Source: Cladorhizidae sp. MBARI D1340-BT2
Lineage: Eukaryota; Porifera; Demospongiae; Poecilosclerida; Cladorhizidae
Length of the DNA stretch: 64,000 bases
Direction: 5' to 3'
Assembly (NCBI GenBank): GCA_028752905.1
Contig: JAQNBH010000006.1
Coordinates: forward strand, 30,844,585-30,908,584
In this document: positions 46,707-59,878 of the stretch, one piece after another
How the letters are laid out: every line of letters begins with the position of its first letter
Position numbering within the stretch: the stretch's first letter is position 1
Notes under the pieces: generated by a model
Databases searched by the model: none
Seen by the model: only the letters and a program-made list of their open reading frames with translations
What the model was told of the DNA's origin: nothing
Position numbers and translations under genes: made by a program

Positions 46707-48993
46707 AGGTATTAGCTACAACCAACATCAACTCATTCAGCAGACAAAACATGGATATTTTTGGCCAATTCTGAAAGTCAGTTTATGAATTCCCTTACTA
46801 TCATACTTTAGCTCTATCTAGCAAGATAATAATTATAGCTAGCTACACATTGAAAGTTATTTGTGTTCAAAATCAATCATAACTGTAGTTAATTATTTAT
46901 TGCTTTCATTGCTAGCTACTGCTCGGCATCATCCACCATTCAGACACTTCCTTAGGCTCAGGTAAAGCTTCTATAGTCAATCTGTCTATGCCTCTAACTC
47001 AACCTTAAAGAATGCCTTAGCGGTCTATAAGCTTAAAACAGATAAAGTTTGACATATTATATAGAATGGATCACTTGAGATAGCTGTAAGAAAGCTATAG
47101 CTACAACCTCATTTGTAGTTTAACTACTGCATTGTACTAGGCAGGATCCACAGAAAGAAAACAATCCTCAGATTAACTATACACTAACTTTCCCAGCATA
47201 CACAGCTTAGGTTAGCACATTCTGTTATTGTTTTCAGTACAGCACTTGCCTCTAGAGTTCTGCAAGAAAACTCTAGCTACAAACCACAGCTGTATTAGCA
47301 GCTGCACTCATCCAGGTTAGGACCAAAGAAGGAAGTCTACTGATGAAAAAATACAATGCTAGCTGGTACAGCACTCCTGGAGGCCAACAGATTCAGCATT
47401 ATCTAGCTATGGAAGTGTGATTAATGGGAAAATGGTGGTCATGTGTATATGAGCAGATTCTTGTGTGCATGTCCATACTAAAATGATAGCTACATGCACA
47501 GACATTTTTTCAGCAGAGCAGCTTGTTGATTTTTTCCTGGATGAATAAAGAAGAAAAAAATCAGAGAGAAAAGTCAAAGTGTGCTTCTGAAACAGCAGAA
47601 TAACGAGAATTGAAATTAGAAGGGAAGAGTGACAGTAAAAGGCATGGGAGAGGCACAGCAGCCCACAATGGATTATGCATCCTTGGGATCAGGTAAAGCT
47701 TCTGATATCTTAAAAATGGATGTTTAAGTTCCATTTGGATACTCTAGGTATGAAAAGTTTGCTAAACTGGAAATAATCATCACGGATAATGGCCTTGCTA
47801 AACTGGAAATGATCGTCGTACTCAATATCGAGGAGGTTTCTCCTCCAAGCCTTGCCAAAGTTTGCTATCTGTAAGATTCAATATTTCTACCTATAACAGT
47901 ACAAGCAATGACATCAATAATTTACAGATCAGTGTATAGTGTTAGGCCTGTACTTGGAGTAGTAGAATACCCAAAGCAATGTGGTCTAGGCTTGGGATTA
48001 CAGCAATAATGCTAAGAATGAAATTTTTGTCTGTATTGGTAATCATGCTAAAAGTAATTGACCGTCTCTCCATCAGACATTAACTTGCAACATAATCCTT
48101 GCATTTATTTGTAGTATTTTTTAATTAATCACTCTGGTGATGGGAGGGTTAAGTTTATAATGAAGGTGAATGTCATCATGACTACCAGATGAATAACGCT
48201 TAAGTAGTGTTGTTCTTGATCCTCTCTCTCTTTAAAACTTCAAAGTGGTCGACTTAAGTTTCAGCAAAGTCTACCCGTAACCGACCGAGTTCAGTCTATT
48301 CAACAAGTAGGTACTGCTATAGCTATTCAACTTCAATAAATGTTCAACTTAGTACAATTCTAGACAACTAGCTAGACTGTTAAGAGTTCAGATAGGTTTA
48401 AATATATTAAGAGGATAAATAAATAAGATATAGAAGACACAGCAAAAGACAAAACAACTCAACTGTTCTCAAACAAGTTACGCTGTTATGACTACTGTTC
48501 TGACATGCATACAATTTGAATAATCATACATCACTAAGACTACAGGTAAATACATGGTATTATTATACATGTTATAGCATGCCAGTAGCTAACTAATTTT
48601 TACTACATGCCCACATACATTGGACTAATGCACTTGTCTCTCTGGCTCTGCTACACTACCAATGTATCTACATCCCTACTTGTCTCCTTTCATTGTTATT
48701 TGTCACATGATATTATGCACTGGGCAATCACTACACACACCCACTCAAATCATACATCAGAGCAAACTCTATTGTTAGCATTAGTTACATACAAAGCACA
48801 ATTATGTTGCATACACAGACTGAAGAGACACAACCTTTCATTCTCGGCATGTGTTCATCATATTGACGTAAAAACATTAGTGTTTTAAATAAACTAGACT
48901 TGTAGAGTATTAGGCTACTTATGTCAAGGGAATTAATTTGTTAACAGTGGCTAAAATATGTAAAATAACATGAACCTCTCAGTATTCACATAC
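46707..48993. other. No clear gene; counterpart of 17.15-19.5 kb
   Basis: It contains the D2 versions of the two H-x-x-x-SLGSG candidate exons (near 46925-46965 and 47665-47695); the second carries a one-base insertion. Nothing else is recognised. Confidence 0.45.
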
Positions 48994-51361
48994 CAGGATT
49001 TTCATAGACTTATTCACCAGAAAAGGATTGAGTCTGAAAGTTAAAACAATCACTGTAAAATTAAGCAAGCAAACACTACGATAGAGTATTGGCTCACATG
49101 TCTGGATGGTTGTGATGGAAGACCTGATGTCCTAAGTTTTGGACCACCACTTATAGGCAATCCAGGATCTAAAGTTTGAGTATAAATTATATCAAGAATG
49201 TATTCATACTATGTAGGGACAATAAATCAGAGCTTATCCTTGGCACTATAATCAACAAAGTACAGTGCATATATAAAGAATAAGTGGAAAGACTGTCAAT
49301 ATTATATGACTTTGAAAGAAGATGAATGTCTTCCAACTTTCACCTACCTCCATTCTAACACACTCTCTGTCCAGAGCTGTTTTAACTTTACACCAATACA
49401 CAATGAACACAAGCTGACTACATCTTATACTATATATTTATCGGAACTTCTTCATCAGAATGTTGGAAAAAATTATACAAGTTCTAAAATGCTACAGCTG
49501 TAGAGCAGTAGGCTGCTAGAGCATGTAGCTGCTGATTCAACTCTCAGATTAGCTCCACACATACAATTCAATTATTGTGTTTATGTTCTTTACCAATTTT
49601 AGTTTGTTATGGATAGACTTAAAATAATTTTTTTTTAAAGTCCACCAGGCACTACCATAGTGAAGTATCATGGTAAGCTGGAATTCATTTTTAAGCTAAA
49701 GATGGAAGAAACTACCATCAGGATGATAAGAAACTGCTTAAATAATTTAGAGCTAAGACATTTTTTTTTAATATCAACCTCCATTGAATATAGAGAGTAT
49801 CAGTGCAATACCTGGCTATAAAGTTACATACCTACTCTAAGGGAAATAAAGGGAGTCGAACAACTTACTCGCCTTTAACATCTAAGGTGGGTGCTTGAAT
49901 TATGAAATTTGAATGTTGATTGTAAAATGCACACACTGTGTTACCATTGCAATGAAGATAGAAGTTAGTTAGCTATAGGTGAGGATTTGCTGGTTGTGTT
50001 ACCATTGCAATAAAGTTGGAGCCCTAGGTGAGGATTTGCTGGTTGTTTCAATGTCTAGCTGGTGCCTCTACTTTAGCTAAGGTGTTATTGATCCCCTCAT
50101 TGATTAAAACTATCAAGTAGTCGACTTCAGGTTCAACAAAGTCTACCAATGGATTTTTATTGCTAACTTTCCTTCTATCTTTGCTATCTGTCACATACTA
50201 TGATGCACTGGGTGGTCGCTACAAGCATTCAGTCCTCAGAGAAAATTGCATAGTGGATACTTGTAATGTGGAAGGTACTGACTATGTTCCTATGCAAACT
50301 GAAGTGCAAATTTAATGTTTGTGACATGATCTGAGAAAAATGGGTTATCAATAGACACAATCTTTCATATGACATATTTCTCAGCATGTATTCATATTGA
50401 TGTAAATCTCACAGATGTTCTAATCAATCTATCCTGTACATTATTAGGGTTCTTATGACAATGACATTACAAAATTTCTTTATTTGTTCCGAGATATTTT
50501 TGTCATAAACACCTCATCTAAACAGTATTCCAAACATACCCGGAATTTCATAGGCTTGCTAACCATTCCAGGATAAAGCCTGTAGGATTAACAAAGCAAC
50601 ACATTAAAATAAGCAAGAAAACACAATAATAGAGTATTGGCTCACATGTATGGCTGGAACACCATCTCCTGAGGCCAAATGTTGGAACATCATTTGTAGG
50701 CAATCCTGGATAAAAAATGGGACATTTTAGAATGTGTTTAAACTGTGTGCATACTAAGCTAATACAATCAATGTTTGGTGCCATACTAGAGTGGTGTAGT
50801 TTTAGGACCTACTTTTCCCATTGTGTTTTAAAAGAGTGCTTGCCCATTTAAACAATGTTTTTGTAGAGCATATGTAAAAATTGTCAGAGTAATCCTACTT
50901 TCTTGACTGACATCTTTGAACATGAGCTGAGAAAAATAGGATATGAACACAATATTTCATGTTGCATTTCCTTGGACATATATTTCATCCTGAAATTATA
51001 GAACTTCAAAATTAAATCCCTTTATCTTGGATAACCTGAGGAAAAATATAACCTTTGTGCTTTTTGATCTTTCGTGCTTCTTGATTAATTTAATGAAAGC
51101 ACGTTTATTGTATGGATCAATTTGTGTAAAAATTATCCACATGGAAAAATAAACAGATTGAATAAATCCAGTATTCCAAACTAAGTTACACCTACCGAGA
51201 TTCTCACTGGCTAGCTCATCAGGGAAGGATGGAGTCTCAAAAATAAAACATTCATTAAATCAAGAAAATACAACAATAGAGTATTCACCTGTATGGATCT
51301 TTTGAATGGAAGACCTCTGATGTCCCAATATTTGTACCAGCATTTATAGGCAATCCAGGGT
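48994..51361 (-). pseudogene. Three decayed A/B microexon pairs, block D2
   Basis: Minus-strand pairs: A 51361-51289 with B 51235-51196; A 50705-50646 with B 50579-50540; A 49168-49098 with B 49033-48994. The 51.3-kb A exon shares its one-base deletion with D1. The 49.0-kb B exon has the same TAA inside EQA as D1. The 50.6-kb A exon is full length here, while D1 lost half of it. The shared defects show decay began before the block was duplicated. Confidence 0.65.
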
Positions 51362-53039
51362 CTAAAGTTACAGTAATCAAAATATAAATCAAGAATGCAT
51401 TCATACTCTATATGTAGGGATGATAAATCACAGCTGTATCGTGGTCCTCTTGATAATAAAGTGCGTGCATCTATAAAGAACAGGTGGACAAACTGTCAGA
51501 ATTACATGATATTAAAAGAAGTCAATGATTTCCATTTTTCACCACATACATCCTAACATTATCAGTCTCCAGAGCTCCAAGTTTCTGTTTAACTTGACAC
51601 TGAAACACAATGAACATTAGCTGAGAAAAATGAGAGATAAAAAACACATCTCATGGTATATATATATTTCTTGGCAATTCTTCATCTGATGTTTGTCAAA
51701 AGTTATAGAAGTTCTAAAATTGCTAGGGTGTTAGAGTAGTAGGCATCTAGGGCTAGAGGCTCCTATTGATGACAAGTACAAACTTTGGCTTTCTATTTCA
51801 AAAAGGTTGTGATAAATAACTGAATACAGAAAAATTATGGTGATCTTGGTGGTCTTAGCTTCAGTTCAGGCTCTCGAGAGTGGCTCCCCGGCAGCCAGGG
51901 AAGTCCATTCCGATTCAACTGCTAACATTCTGGTGCCAGGCAGCGCAATGAATAGTACAAGTAGTCGGAGCTTCTGGGTTTGTGTTTTAATATGGCTGGC
52001 AATATTGCTTAACATGTTTCTAGTGCTTCCACTAGATCTGGATCCTTGCCTTTCCATAACGAGCATCACAACCAAGTTAAATTTTTTGCCCAAGCAACCT
52101 TTTTGAAAAAGACAGTGTTAGGATCATTCCAGACGACTTAGTTCCTTTCGTAGCAGAGGCTTAATTTTGAAGGTCGAGTGCCCTGTTATCTTTGCTTGAC
52201 AGTTGTGACAAGGATAGTCCATGAAGGCTTGAATCTCTAATGCTATGTAAATAAGAATGGAATTGCTAACTGGATAATATTTATATCTTTATGCAAGCGT
52301 ACAGTCAGGTAGGTAATTATTACTTCTAGTTATGTATTTAGGAAATATGCAATAGTTTCCTACAAGCAGCATAAACAGATGCAGTATCACAAGCATTGTG
52401 TGTAGTATTAGCTACCTGCACAACAACACGCAATTTAAGTGAGATGCTTAGCAGTTCTTAGCAATGGCTACTAAACCATCATTCCTCGAATTCTTTCCTA
52501 GACAGGGATTTGGAATCAGCAGCCACAACGACCATAGTGATAGGAATTCTTATAAGTTGCTGAAGTTTGTGAGGGAAGATGATTCTAAGATATAAGCAGT
52601 AAAAAAATGTATAATTAAGCATGCTAGCTTGTAAAAAATAGAACACTACATCTGTCATCAGTGTTTGGATGAGCTATTGGAATAATGACTTGAGTATACC
52701 GAGAAGGATGCTGGGGACCTGTAAGTATTATGCAAATATTGATTCTTGTGATGTGTGCAACCAATGTTACAAGAACTATCTTTAATTGCATGAAAGATAA
52801 TGCTACACTAACCATAAAGCAAGAGAGTATTCTATTTTGTAAAAAAATATGATCATAGGCATTTTTGTAAACATTGAGACAACGTTTTGCTGATGTCTCA
52901 AAGTATAATGCACAGGGTTAATAATATTTATTACCACAATGCCCAGACCATTGTGTCAGTACTCTCCACAGAACACTTGTGGCACTGCCTTTCTAACTGC
53001 TTGAAGGCAATTGTTGCATCTCGCCAATTACAATATATA
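51362..53039. other. No gene supported; conserved open stretch at 51837-52106
   Basis: Counterpart of 21.86-23.54 kb. The plus-strand frame with VLIWLAILLNMFLVLP is open. The antisense frame is open here but broken in L, so it is not favoured. Confidence 0.5.
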
Positions 53040-54017
53040 TGTTACCCGCAAACCGGGAATTTGCTCAATCCTAGGATCGCGATAACCAATCAGATCGAAA
53101 CAAGTTTTCTCCCACGTGGGAAGAGGTTGTAGTAAGGGAAATAGAAGGAGAGAATGCCTATGATGATTATCTTCAGCAAACCTTTCTTTCTGGAAGGAAC
53201 CTTGGAAGCAAAACCATATCAAGAACAAAGGGACAAGCTGTTGTCAAATTTCTGAAAGGGGAGATGGCGAACAGTGATCCTAAATTCAATTTTTGGGTGA
53301 AACAAAAATGTTTTTAACTTTTGAAGTACCCTGCTCTTGGGCTTAAGGATGTACTTTGTATACCAGCAAAGAAAAAGGTATGATTAAACCCAAATAGCCA
53401 GTGATATATTTTGTGAGACATATTTTGTTGTTAGACAGGTCTCCTTATTTTATAAGTTTAAAGCCACAAGTCAAGTGCCAATCTATTTCAAAGCCTGGAT
53501 GATAATAACAAAGACAAAACTTTGTTTAATTTATTGAAATCCAGTAGCCATTCGCTTCTTGAGCCAGACCCTTTACTGAATCGCAGTTATACGGTGTCGT
53601 TTTAATCTAATCTTTTTTTCAGGATGAGAGTGACTCCTCCATCCTTGGTCATTATTGGAGAGTGGCTTACATTGAAGAGTTTCATACTATTTTGAATAGA
53701 GTGCACTGTGATGTTCAAGGTCATATGGGCTATAAAGACTCTAGCCGAGGTACAGAATGTCTATCATTTCTATACAAAAACAGATTCTATGCATGTGATC
53801 TTGTGTTTGAAATGTAGCCCTTGATGCATGCTCTCATTTTGGCACTCAAATATTGTAGGTACAGTGTAGAGCTCTACTGTTTCAACACCTAAAGATTGCA
53901 CCAGAGATTGAAAATTGTGACTTACTCTCAGTTATATAAGCTGTGCATAATATGCGTATAGCTCATGTCAACCATAAAATGTTTTTAATCATGTGACCAT
54001 GAATATTTGAATTGAGG

Positions 54018-56527
54018 CAGGGTTTTATCTGGGGATATTGTTTTGGGGGGGAAACATTTGACAAATGTGTTAATAGCCACACGTGGTTCTTAATATGCCA
54101 ATAACACTAAGTGCAGTGGGCTAGGTTTGTCTGAGAGCACATGGAAGCTATAGCATGCTCTTTGATTGCTTTAAAATGGATCTAAGAAAGTATTTTACTA
54201 AGAAAATACCTGTGCGCTTGACCCTGATTGCTCCACTAGTCCAAGAAATAAGCCTGAAACTGATGTAAGTGCTGGACTGCACTCTTTTGAGTCTGGTGGT
54301 GATGAATCTGACAATAATGCAAGTTTGTCTGACACTGAAATGGATAATCCTCCAAAAAGGAAGAAAGTGGAAAAAAATAGCAGAAAGGAACAAGTCAAGC
54401 AATCAAAGAAAAGAATGTCTTTCAATTCAAGGTTGTTACATCACTTCCCTTGGGTTCGACATGATTCAGCAATTGATGGGGCATTCTGTACCATCTGTGA
54501 GAAGTGGGAAAAGCCTCCCCTTCAAGTTCGAGGAGCTTGGGTACATGAGCCATTTAGAGCTTGGAAAAAGGCCAGAGAGAAAATGCAAGAGCATGCTAAG
54601 TCCAACTGGCACAAGGAGGCATGTTTACTGGCTTTAGAACACGAGCATTCCCAGAGAGAAGGTACGATTATTGAGCAGATACAGTCTGTTTCAAGAAGAC
54701 AACGAGATGAAAATCGTACTGTTGTGAAGAAATTGTTACGGTGCACCTACTATTTGGCCAAAAATAGAATTGCCCATACAACTAACTTTGCTGATCTAGT
54801 AATTGCTTGTGGAACTAATGATCTTCAGCTGTTTGTTCATGATGAAGTGCATAGGAATGCTATGTATACATCCACAACTGCCACTACCGATTTTGTTACT
54901 GCCATTGCTCTTTGGGTAGAAGAAGGGCTGCTACAGAATTTAAAAGAGTCTCCCTACTTCACTCTAATGGGGGATGAATGCACTGACGTGGCGTCCATGG
55001 AATAGCTATCCTTGTGTTTCAGGTGGCTAAGAGATGGCAAACCCGAAGAGCACTTTCTTGAGGTGATACATGTCAAAAGGGCGAATGCTGAAACCATCAC
55101 TTCAGCCATTACCACCTACCTAGGAGACAAGGGAATCAATGTGAAGTGTATGCGAGGAATGGGTTTTGATGGTGCCGCCACATTTTCAGGAAGAAAGACA
55201 GGAGTTCAGATACAGCTTCGTAGGCTATCTCCACATGCCATATTCATTCACTGCAGGAATCATTTGCTACAATTAGCATGAGCACAAGCAGCAAATCAAG
55301 TTCCACGCATCAAACGGGTATACAATAACCTCACAACTCTATGGAAATTGATGAAGGAGATTCAAGCAGTTCTCAATATGCCCCAGCTAAAAATGCTTAA
55401 ACCTACTGACACCCGCTGGCTGTCGCATGAAAACACAATCAGGTCAGTTAAAAGATCATACATTGCAATAGTTGTGGCGTTTGAAGCAATTTATGAGGAG
55501 TCTGGTGATGCTGAAGCTCATGGTCTGTCTCTACTTCTCAGAAAGCTGGAAACAGTAGCATCCATTTATATGCTTTCTGAGGTGCTTGGCAGTATTGCAA
55601 GGCTTTGTAGAGCCTTACAGACAAAGGGCTTTGATCTTGTTCAACTTCCGTTGGCAGTATCTTCGACTCTTCAGGAATTGCATGCTATTCAAGTATCTCC
55701 TACAGACTTTGCATGGTATGCCAGTCTAAAGGAAGTTATTCCAGACCTTCAATTGTCTGGTATTGCTAATGGAGTCCTTCGAAGAAACCTTGAGCACTTT
55801 CCACACTCGGGTAATAAATCCTTTCATTACACATCTAACTGAGAATATTAACAGCAGATTTGCTGATGGTAAGGATTTATTAGTTGCATTTTCAATTTTT
55901 TATCCACATCACTTGCCACCTGAATCTGATCAAAGATACAGAGAGTATGGTAAAGACAAGTTTATTCAACTTTGTCGAGAGTATGGGGTCCAATCGGAAG
56001 TAGACGACAACGGCAAAGTGGTTAAGTTTGATCCTGATATTGACTCTGAGCTGGTTATGGAAGAATGGATGATGTACAGACGCCTTTTAAACTCACAAAA
56101 AGGAGTCCGAAACATGCAAGAGGGGATAGAGGAAGTCCTTAAAAGTCCTATCTACAGGCAAATGTTTCCTAACATTGTGAAGCTAATATCAATCTTACTT
56201 TGTCTTCCAGTAAGCACTGCTTCAGTAGAGTGTAGCTTTTCAGCAATGAAAACTGTCAAAACAAGGCTACGAAATAAACTTGCTGATTCAAGCCTTAGCA
56301 ATTTGATGAAAATAGTCATTGAAGGACCAGATAAATTATCTGATATAGACTTAGATAAAATTGTGACTATATGGAGCACGATTAAGACAAAAGATTTACA
56401 TGTTTAGTTATGTATTTCATTATGCAACTTCATAAAAAAATTAATGAGTGGGAGGGGAGGGTGGGGGGGAAACATGTCCTCTTGGGGGGGAAACATACCC
56501 CGGTCTCCCCCCCCAGATAAAACCCTG
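54018..56527 (+). mobile_element. hAT DNA transposon, 2510 bp, with 17-bp perfect TIRs and 5-bp target duplication
   Basis: The ends CAGGGTTTTATCTGGGG (54018-54034) and its exact complement (56511-56527) are flanked by TGAGG at 54013-54017 and 56528-56532. D1 keeps the unfilled site (GAATTGCGGTCC). A 5-bp duplication points to the hAT5 subgroup rather than the usual 8 bp. G-rich GGGGGGGAAACAT motifs repeat just inside both ends. It is inserted in a Ginger intron. Confidence 0.93.
54325..56407 (+). pseudogene. hAT transposase (ZNF862-like), nearly intact
   Basis: About 690 codons, starting MSDTEMDNPPKRKKVEK (basic, nuclear-localisation-like). Then a TTF-type zinc finger (GAFCTICEKW ... EHAKSNWHKEAC), the RNase-H-like catalytic fold with GDECTDVAS and GMGFDGAATFSG, DTRWLSHE, and the C-terminal dimerisation region PVSTASVECSFSAMK and TRLRNKLADSSLSNLM. 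Three lesions prevent translation: TAG at 55003-55005, TGA at 55279-55281, and a frameshift near 55770. The enzyme would excise and reinsert the element. Few lesions mean recent activity; a trans-acting intact copy elsewhere is likely. Confidence 0.92.
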
Positions 56528-59071
56528 TGAGGTCCTGACATAAGGTTGCTACCTCTAATTTTTATATGGTGTTGGTAAATGCAAACATACAATTTGTCAT
56601 ATCCAAATTCAATTGAGTCCTAGGACAGTGCAGCGCAGCATATGAGTAAAACACTACTATTGTAGTAACTTCCAATTCATTTTTAGTGAAAAATTTGGAA
56701 CACACAGCAAGTTACATTTTGGACACAACATAAAACACTCGTTATGAAGTATGTTGACGTTTGGATGTTATGAATCCTTATGTTGCACCCATTTCCTATT
56801 TTATATCGGTTTGACCTACATACTTCTAATAGTAGCAAAAACATGGGTGTGTGCATTTAGTTTTACATTGTCCGTTTCATCCACTAGATACAGCAAGCAT
56901 CCACCTCTCAGATTTTTAATGTGAATATCTAAATACCCATGGGTTATAATCCTGTTGTTTTAGTGTGTGGTAAACAACTAGCGACATTTTATAATAGTGA
57001 TCTGTTTTGGTTATCAATAAAAAATGCTCGTAATTCAATTCTCTGTCTTTACCATACTCCCTCTAGATTTCTTCGAACTATGCGTGTCTACCAAGATCTG
57101 TTGTGGAGAAGTACGTTCAATTATGTAGTGTGTGTAACCTTCAGAAGCCACAAACCAACAGTGCCCCAATTAAACCTATCATTTCTTCTGGGTTTATGAC
57201 TCGAGGACAGGTAATATTATTAGTTCCAAATATGTTGGTATTTAGTATTGTCTTATTTAGGTGGATTTGATTGACATGCGACATAGACCAGACGACCGCC
57301 ATAATTGGATTGGCCACTACATGGATCATTGGTCCAAATTCCATGTACTGTTTGCTCTTGAGCACAAGAGTGCAATTGAGGTGGCTAAAAACTTGTCCAG
57401 TCGTGTTTTTGCATATTTCGGTCTTCCCAAGGTTTGTGTGACACATAATTGATTATTAATGGTTACAGCATGTTTGAGTGTTCCTATGTATAGATATTCC
57501 AATCTGATAATGGAAGAGAATTTGTCAATCATATCATAGACAAACTGGTGAAGACCTGGCCGGGGAGAGCCACCATCATAAACGGTCGACCAAGACACCC
57601 TCAATCACAGGGTCTAGTGGAACGTGCAAATGCTAAAGTTGAAGAACTTCTTGCATGTCGGTTTGAACAGAATGAATGTGATATGGCATGGTCACATTGG
57701 TTACCAGAAATTCAGTGTAAGTTTGATTTTCATAATAGTGATTCATAAACAATAGTGATTCATAAACAACTATAATTGGTCACTGTATGATACTATAAAA
57801 GAAGATACCATAAATATGTAATATAGCTGAACTTTTCATGGTAATGGTGATTGATAGGTTATGGATGAGTGTTTAGTACAGCCATTGTAGTAATAATATG
57901 CCTAATACTGGCAGCCTGATGGCAGCATGAACTTCACATACTTGGTCATCTCTGCTTTCTTTTGGTGTGTGTGTTTGGTGTGTGTGTGTATACTACTAGA
58001 TCAACTGAATACATGTGTTCATGAAACCATGAAGTGTACTCCATACGAATTGGGGTACGGACAACCACCACGTAGCGGTATATTTCCAGGTACTAATCTA
58101 GGGTCATTAATGGAGGAAGATATCGCAGACTTGATCAATGAAACTGAACCTATAGAACATGTATCAGCAGACAAAAGTTCTACTCCCCTACTTTGTTCAG
58201 ATGATCCAAGCTCTCCTGAACACTCCTCACCATCTGTCCCTCACTGTAGTGAACCTCATTGCACAGAGAGTGATATCAGAAATAAGCAAAGTAAAACAAT
58301 TTTAGACCTTTTAATATTTCTAATCCAGGGTCAGTAATGGAGAGTAAAACAATTTTAGACATTCTATTATAATACCAAATAAACATTGCACAGAGGTTTC
58401 CTTGTGTTGAGACTTGAGAGTGAAAACACAAGTAAATTACTTTTTCGCAATCCCATTATATAACATTTTGATGATGTAATAAACATTTTATTAAATATTT
58501 CTTCAGGTACACCATTGGCAACAAGCCAAAAGCATAGCAAAAGAAGAAAGGAAGCTGATAGAAACTATCTATTGAATGCTGAAAGAATGGTGAAACAATA
58601 CAGTAAACGGAAACGCCATGCTGTTGAATCATTTGCTGTTGGGGATTTAGTCAGCATTCAAATCCCACGAATCGACAGAGCATCAACTGATTTTCGACGG
58701 ATACCATGTGTAATAGTTGTTGTCTCTGGTACCAAGAGACCTGTGTATCGCCTACATTGTCAATATGGGGCATTGAAAAACTGTGCTTATGATGGACAAC
58801 TTGAGCGGTATTCTGGCAAAGTCGAGCTTTCACCAAATGACTGGAAAACGGAATCATTTTTGTCTCTTGCACTGCTCTTTAACCCTAAGAATGCCTATTA
58901 TGGTAACTCATGTGGTTGCAAAGGTGGATGCAAAAACTCTCATTGCTCTTGTAAGAAAGCCAGAAAGTTGTGCACCAAAAGATGTCATACTGGATTACAT
59001 TGCTTTAACAGTGACAAGAAAGGATTCAATGATGATGTTGTTGTGGGTAGTGCCATCACCAGAGCTACTGG

Positions 59072-59878
59072 GTGACCTGTGGGGAAAAAAATGGCTATGA
59101 TGTCGAACTTGTGGGTAGTTCTGTAAGTGGATGCAAGCCTGATAGTAGTGTTGTGGGTGGTACTGTCAGTAGAGACCAAAAAAATGTCGATGATGTTGAA
59201 CTTCTAGATAGTTCAGTCAGTGATGATAGAAAGTCTGGACTAGTTATTGTTGATCACTACCCTGATATACCAGTCCCACCAATGTGGATCCCAGACCTAG
59301 TGTTGTATAAAGAAGATCGTGACATGATTCTTAATGGAAACTGGTTAGTGGATTCACATACGTATGCCTCTCAGAAACTTCTCAAAAAAGTATTTCTCTC
59401 CATCAATGGATTGCAAGCTACTACTGTGGTCTCTAATATTAGCAGTGACGTTATTCGGAGTCATGCAGTCCAGATTTTGTACAGTCAAAACAACCACTGG
59501 ATCTGCATTGAGCTGAGTAAGGAAGATAATAGTGAAGTTAAGGTATACGATAGTCTTTACAATCGTTTGCCTCTATCAACTTCTGAACAGATAGCTGCAC
59601 TTGTATTTTCAAGGAATAAAATGATCACAGCAAGGTTTATGAACATTCAGCAGCAGACCAATGGTAATGACTGTGCAGTTCTTGCTATTGCTTGTGCAGT
59701 TGCCCTCTGTTATGGTGAAGATCCAACCAAAATATGCTGGGATATCTCCAAAATGAGATGTCACCTCGTAAATTGTTTCGAGTCACGTAAAATGCTACCT
59801 TTTCCTGGTAAAACTGTTACAAACCTCTCTCTGGCAATGGAACCATTTCAAACAATCGAACTGTACTGCGTCTGCTGA
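59072..59878 (+). pseudogene. Ulp1-type (C48) cysteine protease domain of Ginger
   Basis: An open stretch of 268 codons in another frame from the upstream exon. After an acidic Ser/Val-rich spacer it reads ILNGNWLVDSHTYASQKLL, then NNHWICIELS (catalytic His, codon 59494), VYDSLYNRLP (Asp, codon 59549), and QQTNGNDCAVLAIACAVALC (oxyanion Gln and nucleophile Cys, codon 59672). This His-Asp-Gln-Cys order is that of SUMO proteases. In transposons of this group the domain is fused to the integrase, where its job is not established. All four catalytic residues are kept. It is a pseudogene only because a frameshift separates it from its upstream part. Confidence 0.85.

Larger units (their letters stand above)
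46320..58917. repeat. Block D2, direct copy of 16944-26909
   Basis: It begins AAGAAGCTAATATGTTTCAA, as D1 does at 16944, and matches D1 until the Ginger truncation point. D2-only differences: about 190 bp inserted near 46519-46706, a 2510-bp hAT insertion at 54018-56527, and numerous small indels. D2 continues past 58917 into the rest of Ginger, which D1 lacks. Confidence 0.95.
53117..59075 (+). pseudogene. Ginger integrase gene (KRBA2-like), copy D2, nearly complete
   Basis: Exons: about 53117-53377 (N-terminal), 53623-53749 and 57067-57210 (zinc-binding HHCC: HCDVQGH, CSVC), 57261-57431 and 57494-57716 (catalytic core), 58000-58329 (NTCVHETMKCTPYELGYGQP, acidic/Ser-rich), 58507-59075 (SFAVGDLVSIQIPRID, then a CXC-type cysteine cluster: CGCKGGC, CSCKKARKLC). 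The catalytic residues are D at 57264, D at 57506 and E at 57620 (37 residues between the last two). Every intron is GT-AG and keeps phase. Defects: TAA at 53315 shared with D1, a 2-bp deletion near 53735 that breaks the HHCC exon, and a frameshift near 59070 before the protease. Without these it would be an integrase-type transposase acting in the nucleus. Confidence 0.85.
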
